NCBI GenBank assembly: GCA_026388915.1
Contig: JAPLIW010000378.1
Location: forward strand, 1 to 5,593
Direction of reading: 5' to 3'
Source: Deltaproteobacteria bacterium
GTDB taxonomy: Bacteria; Desulfobacterota; SM23-61
DNA length: 5,593 nucleotides
Shown: piece by piece, positions 1 through 5,226 of the stretch
Numbering within the stretch: position 1 is the first letter of the stretch
Layout of the letters: the number at the start of each line of letters is the position of its first letter
Translations under genes and position numbers: made by a program
The notes under the pieces: model-generated
Told to the model about the DNA's origin: nothing
The model's database searches: none
Seen by the model: only the letters and a program-made list of their open reading frames with translations

Positions 1-218
1 TAAGGAGAGATGACCCGGCTGAGGCACCCGGCCCCGATCATCTGATCGGCCAGGATATCCCCTGAGCTGCGGATCAGGGTCAGGTTCTTCTTCTTCTGGC
101 GGATGATCTCGTGGGCGAAAGCATACCCTTGGTTGATGGAGAACCCGGAGATCAAAAAACTCTGGCCATCCTTAATATATTCGGCGACGGCCTCCTTCAT
201 GGTCATCAGCTTGTTCAC
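1..218 (-). CDS. CoA-transferase family I, subunit A (N-terminal 72 residues, truncated by window edge)
   Basis: The reading frame starts at a GTG (218-216) and is open to the window edge. The N-terminus has the alpha-subunit pattern of family I CoA-transferases (glutaconate/3-oxoacid type). A short helix (KLMTMKEAVAEYIKDG) leads into a glycine-rich strand-turn (FLISGF, about residues 20-25), then HEIIRQKKKNLTLI and a DQMIGAGCLSRVIS segment typical of COG1788 proteins. Family members work as A/B heterodimers that move CoA between carboxylic acids. A few relatives (IpdAB) instead hydrolyse a ring of an acyl-CoA. The catalytic glutamate of classical enzymes is in the B subunit, which would lie beyond the left edge, so the reaction cannot be judged here. 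I chose GTG 218 because GGAAGGA sits 8 bp upstream. ATG codons at 206 and 200 lie in frame but have no such site. The gene lies 50 bp downstream of the ligase stop with no convincing terminator between, so it is probably co-transcribed. Family assignment is firm; substrate is unknown. Confidence 0.85.
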   Translation of the reverse strand, partial: MNKLMTMKEAVAEYIKDGQSFLISGFSINQGYAFAHEIIRQKKKNLTLIRSSGDILADQMIGAGCLSRVISP

Positions 219-226
219 GGATATTT

Positions 227-233
227 TCCTTCC
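227..233 (-). promoter_or_regulatory. Ribosome binding site for the CoA-transferase subunit A gene
   Basis: GGAAGGA on the minus strand, 8 bp before the GTG at 218. It decides the start: neither in-frame ATG further inside (206, 200) has a comparable site at correct spacing. Confidence 0.7.
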
Positions 234-243
234 ATTCTTATCC

Positions 244-272
244 GTAGGGGCGACCGAGCCGGTCGCCCCTAC
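244..272. repeat. Perfect 12-bp inverted repeat (GTAGGGGCGACC) overlapping the ligase stop codon
   Basis: Arms GTAGGGGCGACC (244-255) and GGTCGCCCCTAC (261-272) are perfect reverse complements around a 5-base loop. The right arm supplies the TAG stop (271-269) and the last base of the final Lys codon of the ligase. On the plus strand the hairpin is followed by TTTTT and would look like an intrinsic terminator. On the minus strand, the direction of the flanking genes, no T-run follows, so it should not fully terminate the ligase transcript. It may stabilise the upstream mRNA end or uncouple expression of the two genes. GTAGGGGCGACC-type palindromes are, from memory, dispersed repeats in many bacterial genomes, so this is probably one copy of a family. 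Confidence 0.85.
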
Positions 273-1897
273 TTTTTCTGCAATAGAATTTCCACCAATT
301 TGAACTTCTGCACCTTACCGCTCCCGGTCATGGGCCAGTCGGTGATAAAATGCACTTCCTTGGGCACTTTGAAATTGGCCATCCTCTCTTTGCAGAAGGT
401 GATGATTTCTTCCGGTGTGGCTTCCATGCCCTCCTTCAATTCAATGCAGGCGGTCACCCGCTGCCCCCATTTTTCATCCGGAAGGCCCACGACCTCCACA
501 TGCTTCACCTTGGGGTGGGGGAAGATGAAATTCTCCACCTCTTCGGGAGAAATGTTCTCCCCTCCGCTCCGGACCACGTTCTTGATCCGGCCCATGAAAA
601 AGACGAACCCCTTCTCATCGATGAACCCCAGGTCCCCCGTGTGGAGCCATCCATCCCCGTCAATGGCCTTCGCCGTCTCCTCGGGCTTCTTATAATACCC
701 CTGCATGAGGTTCCACCCGCGGACGCAGATCTCTCCCCGCTCGTTGGGCGGCAGACTCTCCCCGCTTTGCGGGTTTACGATCTTCATCTCCACCCCGGGC
801 AGCGGTTTCCCCATACGATTCAGCCGGTCTTCCAGTGGATCCCGCCGGCAATCGGATATGGAACAGCAGGGGGACGCTTCGGAAATTCCGTACAGGTTGG
901 TGATGCCCATGACGCCCATCTTCTCATAGATATCCCGGGGCGTCTGGGGGGGCCCGGTCGTCCAGCCGGTCCGCAGGGAAAGCCGTTCCCGGTCCAGGGC
1001 CGGTTCTTCCATCATTTTTGCATACATGGTCTGGATTCCGGCGACGGCCGTGCATCTCTCCCGCTCCAGGACGGCCAGGGACTCCCGCGGGTCGAAGGAA
1101 GGAAGGGTCACGTTGCAGCTTCCGTGGGTCAGGGCGGCCAGAAGTCCGTCCACCAGTCCGGCGTTGTGGTAATAGGGACAGGGATTGAAATACCGGTCTT
1201 CCCGGGTAAGACCCAGGCGCTCGCCGATCTCGAAGCCATTTCGCAGGATGTTGTTGTGGGTGAGCATGACCCCTTTGGGAAAAGCGGTGGACCCGGAGGT
1301 ATAGAGGATGCTCACCGTCTGGGGAGGGCGCACAGCCGCTTCGACGGGTTTCAGCTCGATCTCCCGCCCCATCTGAAAAAGCTCCCCATAGGAAAACGAC
1401 CCGGGATTTTTCCGGGGGGAGACGGCGATAACCGTCCTCAGGGCGGGAAGGCGGGCGGAATGGAGGTTTCCGGGCGGGGAGGCCGAAAGCTCAGGGCAAA
1501 GCTGCCCCAGCATATTCAAAAAGTCCACCTTTTGAAACCGGTCCTGAAGAATCAGAGCCGAGGAGTCCGACTGTTTCAGGATGTATTCCAGCTCTTCGGT
1601 CTTGAACCGGGTATTCACCGGGACGAAGACGGCTCCCACATTGGCCAGGGAGAATACCGCCACCACCCATTCCACCCCGTTGGGCAGCCAGACGGCCGCG
1701 TGATCCCCGGGTTTCACCCCCGCCGCCAGAAGCCCTCGCGAAAATTCCCGGACCTGCAGGGAAAGTTCCCGGTAGGTCATGCGATGGTCATCGATCACCA
1801 GGAATTCACGATTGGAATACAGACGGGCGGCTTCTTCCACCGCGAAACCGATCGATATAGGAACCCAGGTACCCAAGACTCTTTCCTTACTGTCCAT
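269..1897 (-). CDS. Acyl-CoA ligase (AMP-forming, ANL superfamily), 542 aa
   Basis: Two-step enzyme: carboxylate plus ATP gives acyl-AMP, then CoA gives acyl-CoA plus AMP. It is cytoplasmic, and 542 residues is a normal full length. Visible motifs in order: P-loop A3 YTSGSTAFPKGV (199-210, with Ala where many members have Gly); A5 YGISEASP (336-343); TGD (420-422); hinge GRIKN (436-440); SGGENISPEEVE (444-455), a form also seen in CaiC-like and related medium/aromatic acid ligases; and A10 PMTGSGK with the catalytic Lys at 528. No frameshift or missing key residue. The ATG at 1897 has no Shine-Dalgarno sequence, although the first 40 residues (PISIGFAVEEAARLYSNREFLV) look like a normal N-terminus. 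A consensus promoter lies 48 bp upstream and a putative GntR operator 6 bp upstream of the ATG. It is the first gene of an operon continuing into the CoA-transferase subunit. The acid activated is not evident; a medium-chain, branched, cyclic or aromatic acid are all possible. Confidence 0.95.
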   Translation of the reverse strand: MDSKERVLGTWVPISIGFAVEEAARLYSNREFLVIDDHRMTYRELSLQVREFSRGLLAAGVKPGDHAAVWLPNGVEWVVAVFSLANVGAVFVPVNTRFKTEELEYILKQSDSSALILQDRFQKVDFLNMLGQLCPELSASPPGNLHSARLPALRTVIAVSPRKNPGSFSYGELFQMGREIELKPVEAAVRPPQTVSILYTSGSTAFPKGVMLTHNNILRNGFEIGERLGLTREDRYFNPCPYYHNAGLVDGLLAALTHGSCNVTLPSFDPRESLAVLERERCTAVAGIQTMYAKMMEEPALDRERLSLRTGWTTGPPQTPRDIYEKMGVMGITNLYGISEASPCCSISDCRRDPLEDRLNRMGKPLPGVEMKIVNPQSGESLPPNERGEICVRGWNLMQGYYKKPEETAKAIDGDGWLHTGDLGFIDEKGFVFFMGRIKNVVRSGGENISPEEVENFIFPHPKVKHVEVVGLPDEKWGQRVTACIELKEGMEATPEEIITFCKERMANFKVPKEVHFITDWPMTGSGKVQKFKLVEILLQKK

Positions 1898-1903
1898 TAA
1901 TTA

Positions 1904-1913
1904 TTGTATACAT
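1904..1913. promoter_or_regulatory. Putative GntR-FCD operator, site A (TTGTATACAT)
   Basis: Core TGTATACA (1905-1912) is a perfect 8-bp palindrome. It lies in the predicted 5' leader of the ligase transcript, 32 bp downstream of the -10 box and 6 bp before the ATG, so bound protein would block elongation or initiation of translation rather than cover the promoter. The same element recurs at 2050, 3284, 5002 and 5227 and nowhere inside a gene. The regulator encoded at 3519-4199 is the obvious candidate ligand; this is inference. Confidence 0.7.
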
Positions 1914-1945
1914 TTTTACAAAAAGTTCCGAGAAATCTGTATAGG

Positions 1946-1974
1946 ATTATACGGACCAGGCAGGAGGCTGTCAA
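1946..1974 (-). promoter_or_regulatory. Sigma-70 type promoter for the ligase / CoA-transferase operon
   Basis: On the minus strand TTGACA (1974-1969) is followed by exactly 17 bp and then TATAAT (1951-1946), a full match to both consensus hexamers. Transcription would start near 1939, giving a leader of about 41 nt that contains operator site A. Such a perfect promoter is expected to be strong unless repressed, which fits control by a repressor. Confidence 0.85.
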
Positions 1975-1977
1975 GAA

Positions 1978-1999
1978 TTTTTACGTCATTTTTACGTCA
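1978..1999. repeat. Tandem 11-bp direct repeat TTTTTACGTCA x2
   Basis: Two perfect back-to-back copies (1978-1988, 1989-1999), so each TACGTCA lies one helical turn from the next on the same DNA face. The block lies immediately upstream of the -35 box of the ligase promoter (1974-1969) and about 30 bp upstream of the -35 box of the divergent NMO promoter. That position and phasing suit a binding site for a second regulator or an A/T-tract upstream element. The T-runs also make slippage a possible origin. Confidence 0.6.
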
Positions 2000-2029
2000 T
2001 TTTGTCTGGATTCTCACCGGAGGTTTTCG

Positions 2030-2058
2030 TTGCTTTTCTTTCGAATTCTTAGTATACA
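2030..2058 (+). promoter_or_regulatory. Promoter of the NMO-like gene, -10 box overlapping operator B
   Basis: TTGCTT (2030-2035), 17 bp, then TATACA (2053-2058). The -10 hexamer is itself part of operator site B, so a protein bound there would exclude RNA polymerase. The predicted transcript start is near 2065, leaving a leader of about 65 nt before the ATG at 2131. Confidence 0.65.
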
Positions 2059-2059
2059 T
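2050..2059. promoter_or_regulatory. Putative GntR-FCD operator, site B (TAGTATACAT)
   Basis: Same GTATAC core as the other four sites and identical over 10 bp to site C at 3284. It coincides with the -10 box of the NMO-like gene. Its centre is 146 bp from the centre of site A, close to 14 helical turns, so the two sites of the divergent region lie on roughly the same DNA face and looping is conceivable. Confidence 0.7.
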
Positions 2060-2119
2060 AATGCCTGCTCGATGGAGATGAACCATTTTCCTCTTCTTTT
2101 TCCATCCCATATAACCTGT

Positions 2120-2125
2120 AGGAGG
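2120..2125 (+). promoter_or_regulatory. Strong ribosome binding site of the NMO-like gene
   Basis: AGGAGG, 5 bp before the ATG at 2131. This is the best ribosome binding site in the window and it fixes the start of the gene. It contrasts with the ligase, which has none. Confidence 0.8.
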
Positions 2126-2130
2126 CTGCC

Positions 2131-3183
2131 ATGATTAGAACCCCGATGACCGAGATGTTCGGCATTCAGCACCCGATTATGCTCGCCGGGATGAACTGGA
2201 TTTCCACCCCCAAGCTGGTGGCCGCGGTCTGCAACGCCGGGGGGTTGGGCACCCTGGCCCTCGCCCAGTACAGCCCGGAGGACACCAGGAAACAGGTCCG
2301 CCAGATCCGGGAATTGACGGACAAACCTTTCATGGTCAATCAAGCTCTTCACCGGGGCTGGGCCAAAGAGAACATCCAGGCGGTCATCGAAGAGAAGGTC
2401 CCCTTCGTAAACTATTCCTTGGGGAAACCCTGGTTCATCGACCAGGTCCATGCTTATGGGGGGAAAGTGGTCGGCACCATCGCCATCGCCAGGCACGCGG
2501 CCCGTGCCGCCGAACTGGGATGTGACGCGCTGATCGTGACCGGCAACGAAGCGGCTGGCCACGGGGCCGATGCCACCTCCCTGGTGCTGATTCCCTTTGT
2601 CACCAACATGGTGAAGATACCGGTGATCGCCGCCGGCGGATTCTACGACGGACGCGGACTGGCTGCGGCCCTTTCCCTGGGAGCGGCCGGGATCTCCATG
2701 GGGACGCGCTTTATCCTGACCCTGGAAAGCCTGGTCCATGACAACTTCAAGCAGCTCTGCCTGAAGGCCACGGAGCAGGACACGCTCTACAGCAGCGCCT
2801 TTGACGGCATGCCCGGAAGGGCCCTGAAGACCCCCCTGGCGGAAAAGATCGCTCAGGGAAACTCCTTCAGCCTCCTAAAAGCCATACCCAATGCCCTGGA
2901 GATTAAGAAAATCCTGAAACAAAATTGGCTGCAGTTCCTGGGAACTGCCTGGAAAATGATGGCCGGCGAGGGAGGGGATTTCATTCAAATGGCCCGTCTG
3001 GCCAATGGGACGATGCGGCACCAGAAAGCTATCTACGAAGGAGATACCAAGGAAGGATTTATGTTTGTCGGGCAGGTGACGGGGCCCATTCGCGATCTTC
3101 CAACAGTCAGGGAGCTCATCGAGCGGATAATGGTCGAAGCGGAGGTCGCTTTGCGAAAGACGGTAGGCAGGGTAGCATCCTAG
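2131..3183 (+). CDS. FMN-dependent nitronate monooxygenase / 2-nitropropane dioxygenase-family oxidoreductase, 350 aa (IpdC/FabK-like fold)
   Basis: TIM-barrel flavoprotein. The N-terminus (GIQHPIMLAGM, then AAVCNAGGLG at 31-40) is the first FMN-binding loop of the family. GNEAAGHGAD (138-147) carries the conserved His144, the general base in nitronate monooxygenases. PVIAAGGFYDGRGLAAAL (164-181) and MGTRF (190-194) form the FMN-phosphate site. The C-terminal third (FDGMPGR at 224-230, GDTKEGF and GQVTGPIRDLP to about 324) belongs to the longer, about 350-residue class, which includes the mycobacterial steroid-ring enzyme IpdC; I base that comparison on recalled sequence. In a cluster of CoA genes a redox step on an acyl-CoA is more likely than nitroalkane detoxification, and the automatic label should be treated with caution. 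Monocistronic or followed by gntR; its promoter is overlaid by operator B. Family certain; reaction uncertain. Confidence 0.92.
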   Translation: MIRTPMTEMFGIQHPIMLAGMNWISTPKLVAAVCNAGGLGTLALAQYSPEDTRKQVRQIRELTDKPFMVNQALHRGWAKENIQAVIEEKVPFVNYSLGKPWFIDQVHAYGGKVVGTIAIARHAARAAELGCDALIVTGNEAAGHGADATSLVLIPFVTNMVKIPVIAAGGFYDGRGLAAALSLGAAGISMGTRFILTLESLVHDNFKQLCLKATEQDTLYSSAFDGMPGRALKTPLAEKIAQGNSFSLLKAIPNALEIKKILKQNWLQFLGTAWKMMAGEGGDFIQMARLANGTMRHQKAIYEGDTKEGFMFVGQVTGPIRDLPTVRELIERIMVEAEVALRKTVGRVAS

Positions 3184-3250
3184 CCCAAGGGTTTGATAAA
3201 TCTATAAGCTGGAAGTCTCACGGTGACTTGAATCCCCTCGGCCAATTTTA

Positions 3251-3293
3251 TTTTATACATTTCTATTGATCTGATTCATTTTATAGTATACAT
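3251..3293. promoter_or_regulatory. Putative GntR-FCD operator, site C (TAGTATACAT, 3284-3293) with a weaker half-match at 3251-3260
   Basis: TAGTATACAT at 3284-3293 is identical to site B. TTTTATACAT at 3251-3260 matches it except at two positions, and the centres are 33 bp apart (about three helical turns), so cooperative binding is possible. A plausible but weak promoter, TTGAAT (3228-3233) with 17 bp to TTTTAT (3251-3256), would run rightwards towards the GntR gene and be covered by the pair. The gene start lies 225 bp further on, beyond the repeat at 3299-3456. Autoregulation of the GntR gene is the natural reading. Confidence 0.55.
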
Positions 3294-3298
3294 TAATT

Positions 3299-3456
3299 TT
3301 GATGGGCTCGTAAAAAGCCTACAGATATGCTTTTCTTACATCCCGGCAAACCCCGAATCGGGGCTGGGGTAGGCGCCGGAATCCACTCGCTCCGGTGCCC
3401 ATGTTTTTCTGGATCCGCTTTCCGCGGGGGGTGACGACTTTTTCCAATTTCATCAA
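3299..3456. repeat. Degenerate MITE-like dispersed repeat with imperfect terminal inverted repeats
   Basis: The left end TTGATGGGCTCGTAAAAAGCC and the right end (3436-3456, GACTTTTTCCAATTTCATCAA) are reverse complements at about 15 of 21 positions. The interior contains CCCCG-AAT-CGGGG (3351-3363) and GGCGCCGGA...TCCGGTGCC hairpins and a GGATCCGCTTTCCGCGGGGGGTGACGAC-like tract at 3411-3438. This layout matches non-coding repeats I associate with deltaproteobacterial genomes. There is no ORF inside. It is the main content of the 335-bp gap between the NMO-like and GntR genes and lies between operator C and the GntR start. The drift between the ends suggests an old copy. Confidence 0.65.
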
Positions 3457-3466
3457 GGACGGGTTT

Positions 3467-3487
3467 TCAAAACCACGTGAGTTTTGA
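3467..3487. promoter_or_regulatory. 7-bp inverted repeat TCAAAAC-N7-GTTTTGA upstream of the GntR gene
   Basis: TCAAAAC (3467-3473) and GTTTTGA (3481-3487) flank CACGTGA and end 31 bp before the ATG at 3519. It could be an additional operator or a leader hairpin. No clear promoter could be placed around it: the best pair, TTCAAA and TATTGA 17 bp apart, is weak. Confidence 0.4.
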
Positions 3488-3518
3488 GTTATTGAATTTC
3501 CGCATAGGACTTTGAGTG

Positions 3519-4199
3519 ATGAAGAAGGAAGGGAAAAGGCTTTTTGCCAAAACGGGTTTATCCGATCCCCTTGACCAGCAGATTTACGGCTATTTATCCG
3601 AGAAAATATCAGCCGGCTCGCTTTCGGGGGGCGACCGGCTGGTTGAGGCGGAGCTTCAGAAGGTGTTTAAGGTCAGCCGGACGCCCATCCGGGAAGCCCT
3701 GCGCATCCTGACTTCCCGGGGTCTTTTGGAAATGGTTCCGGGAAAAGGGGCCTCCGTTCGCCGGGTATCCTCTGAAGACATTAAGGAGATTTATCCCGTT
3801 CTGGCCAATCTGGAAGGTCTGGCTGCCAGTCTGGCTGCAGATCAAATCAGCCAAGAACCCCTTGCCGAAATGCAATCCTGTCTGGAACACATGGAAAGTC
3901 TCAATCAAGCGGGAGAAAGGCGATCCTATATCGAGTACCATTACCGCTTTCATGAGCTTTACATCCAGAGCTGCCATAATCGGCATCTCATTCAGATCAT
4001 CATGGACCTGAGGCGGCAGATCCACCTCTACCGTCTTTCCCACCTCTATATTCCCATGGCCCACAGTTACTCCATGACCATTCACCAAAAAATCCTCCAG
4101 CTCTTCCGGGAGAAAAGCAAAAAGGAGGTTGAAGAACTGGTCAAGGAGCACATGCTCATCGCCATGGACCGCTTTCTCAGCTCAAAGCCTGGGACCTAG
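3519..4199 (+). CDS. GntR-family transcriptional regulator, FCD (FadR-like) subfamily, 226 aa
   Basis: Winged helix-turn-helix at about residues 16-83: IYGYLSEKISAGSL, then DRLVEAELQKVFKVSRTPIREALRILTSRG with recognition helix around 53-69 and wing PGKGASVRRVS. An all-helical FCD ligand domain follows to the C-terminus. FCD proteins usually hold a metal through an Asp-x3-His pair and two later His residues. Here these are His141, His145 (EYHYRFH), His189 and His211, so the usual Asp is replaced by His. The 22-residue spacing of the last two fits the family. Such proteins typically bind an organic acid or acyl-CoA and release DNA. The ATG at 3519 has AGGA 9 bp upstream; the adjacent GTG at 3516 has it at 6 bp and is the alternative start. 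The gene sits between the two arms of the cluster, and five GTATAC-core palindromes flank the cluster genes, so it is likely the local repressor. Confidence 0.93.
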   Translation: MKKEGKRLFAKTGLSDPLDQQIYGYLSEKISAGSLSGGDRLVEAELQKVFKVSRTPIREALRILTSRGLLEMVPGKGASVRRVSSEDIKEIYPVLANLEGLAASLAADQISQEPLAEMQSCLEHMESLNQAGERRSYIEYHYRFHELYIQSCHNRHLIQIIMDLRRQIHLYRLSHLYIPMAHSYSMTIHQKILQLFREKSKKEVEELVKEHMLIAMDRFLSSKPGT

Positions 4200-4227
4200 G
4201 GTCACGACTGAATCCAACCGGGGAAAC

Positions 4228-4241
4228 CGATCTCTCGATCG
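4228..4241. terminator. Weak hairpin between the convergent GntR and crotonase genes
   Basis: CGATC (4228-4232) and GATCG (4237-4241) pair around a TCTC loop, read as a GAGA (GNRA) tetraloop on the minus strand. It occupies the 43-bp gap between two stop codons. The stem is short, and neither strand has a real T-run after it (GTTTCCCC on the minus side, CCTATTTCC on the plus side), so termination here is only a possibility. Confidence 0.25.
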
Positions 4242-4242
4242 C

Positions 4243-4977
4243 CTATTTCCTCCCTGTCATTTCCTCACCGCAGAGGCGGGACAGGATGACACCGGCGGCA
4301 TAATCAACTCCCTGCTCATAGTCCATGGAAAGAAGGGTACGGTAAACCCGTTTGGCCATTGCTGAGGAGTCAGGATCTCCCGAGACCAGCAAGCGGGCCA
4401 GATCGCCGACCCTTGAGGAGACCTGATCCTTCCCCAGCACTTGCGAGACCAGGCCCAGAGCCTGAGCCTGCGCAGCTTCCAGAATCTCCCCGGTCATCAT
4501 CAACTCCAACGCCCGTTCGCGGATTCGGTGAGCAAGGGGAACGAGGGCCAGGGCGGGCAAGAAACCGAGTTTCATCTCCGGCAGGCCAAAGCGCGCATCG
4601 ACCGAGGCAATGATCCAGTCGCACGCCAGGGCCAGGGCCATTCCCCCTCCAAGAGCATTTCCGTGAACCTCGGCGATCAAAAATTTTGAGGTCTTCCGGA
4701 GGGCTTTGTACATATCCGCAATCGCTTTGAGATGTTGGCGGATTTTTTCGACCCCCTGGTCTGGCTGGATTTGGCGGAAATCCGAGCCCGAGCAGAAGGA
4801 ACCGCCGGCCCCCGAGAAGATGACCACCCGGAGGGCGGGAGAATTTTCCCGGGTTTCCAGGTGGGAGGTAATCTCGTCCATCATAGATGTGGTCAGAGCA
4901 TTCCGCACCCGGGGCCGGTTGAGGATGATCCTTAAGATTCCGCCTTCCTCTTCCGTCAAAATATCCCTCTCTTTCAT
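4243..4977 (-). CDS. Enoyl-CoA hydratase/isomerase (crotonase) family protein, 244 aa
   Basis: Crotonase fold with both oxyanion-hole loops: FCSGSDF (61-67) and HGNALGGGMALALACD (105-120), followed by ARFGLPEMKLGF (128-139). In classical hydratases two glutamates act. The second is present (Glu134 in LPE), but the first, normally in GGGxE, is Ala114. The enzyme is therefore probably not an ordinary 2-enoyl-CoA hydratase; isomerase, dehydratase, C-C hydrolase or thioesterase activity is equally open. After Glu134 the usual PGxGG tract is replaced by PALALVPLAHRI. At 244 aa it is slightly shorter than most family members. ATG 4977 is preferred: AAGGGA lies 5 bp upstream, it begins the conserved region, and a longer reading to ATG 5058 adds 27 unconserved residues and runs through operator D. 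It lies downstream of a second ligase on the same strand and has its own probable promoter at 5267-5295. Confidence 0.9.
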   Translation of the reverse strand: MKERDILTEEEGGILRIILNRPRVRNALTTSMMDEITSHLETRENSPALRVVIFSGAGGSFCSGSDFRQIQPDQGVEKIRQHLKAIADMYKALRKTSKFLIAEVHGNALGGGMALALACDWIIASVDARFGLPEMKLGFLPALALVPLAHRIRERALELMMTGEILEAAQAQALGLVSQVLGKDQVSSRVGDLARLLVSGDPDSSAMAKRVYRTLLSMDYEQGVDYAAGVILSRLCGEEMTGRK

Positions 4978-5001
4978 AGGAGTCCCTTTCTTTGCTAAAA
5001 T

Positions 5002-5011
5002 TTGTATACAC
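5002..5011. promoter_or_regulatory. Putative GntR-FCD operator, site D (TTGTATACAC)
   Basis: The element has the TGTATACA core (5003-5010) and lies 24 bp upstream of the crotonase ATG at 4977. It is identical over 10 bp to site E at 5227. On the minus strand the sequence TATACA within it could serve as a -10 box, but no good -35 hexamer is visible 16-18 bp upstream (best TTACTG). Confidence 0.65.
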
Positions 5012-5101
5012 CCTGTGTGGGTTTTCCAGTAATTCTCCCGCCAAAGCGGACATTTCATATGCTACCAACAGTCGGAACCAAACAGGTTGCTGTAGAAGCG
5101 G

Positions 5102-5188
5102 TCACGCCCAAGGCGTGATGGCCGCCCGCAAGATGGGCAACCATCACGCCCTTTGCGTGATTGCCCCTAGAATTTGTTGCCATCTTGC
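5102..5188. repeat. Nested hairpin element with two copies of an ATCACGC/GCGTGAT stem
   Basis: First stem: TCACGCC (5102-5108), CAA loop, GGCGTGA (5112-5118). Second stem: ATCACGC (5143-5149), CCTTT loop, GCGTGAT (5155-5161), extended by GGGCA (5135-5139) pairing with TGCCC (5162-5166) across a 3-base bulge. An outer pair, GCAAGATGGGCAAC (5128-5141) and GTTGCCATCTTGC (5176-5188), matches except for one extra G and would enclose the second stem as an alternative fold. No reading frame is supported. It lies in the leader between the candidate promoter at 5267-5295 and the crotonase ATG. It may be a dispersed REP-like repeat or a structured RNA leader. Confidence 0.65.
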
Positions 5189-5226
5189 GCACGACTTTAT
5201 TTGTGAGAGACTAAACCTGCTGGGTT

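Noticed and set aside
244..277. Plus-strand intrinsic terminator (12-bp stem followed by TTTTT)
   Set aside because: No plus-strand gene ends here. The T-run is just the complement of the ligase Lys codons, and the palindrome is better explained as a dispersed repeat.
350..1900. Long plus-strand open frame (516 codons) opposite the ligase
   Set aside because: It is the antisense shadow of a gene with complete ANL motifs; its translation is rich in Gly/Pro/His/Arg with no domain pattern and no ribosome binding site.
1937..1954. CTGTATA/TATACGG inverted repeat around the ligase -10 box as a sixth operator
   Set aside because: The halves are separated by 4 bp and lack the GTATAC core; it is adequately explained by the A/T-rich -10 region.
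2014..2739. Minus-strand open frame of 241 codons opposite the NMO-like gene
   Set aside because: Antisense shadow of a gene with clear FMN-binding motifs; it would also run through the NMO promoter and operator B.
3609..4151. Minus-strand open frame of 180 codons opposite gntR
   Set aside because: Shadow of a well-supported GntR-FCD gene; no recognisable domain.
4978..5058. 27-residue N-terminal extension of the crotonase to ATG 5058
   Set aside because: No ribosome binding site before 5058, no family similarity in the extension, and it would place operator D inside the coding region.
4370..5068. Second minus-strand frame overlapping the crotonase gene
   Set aside because: Low-complexity Gly/Pro/Arg-rich translation in another frame of the crotonase gene.
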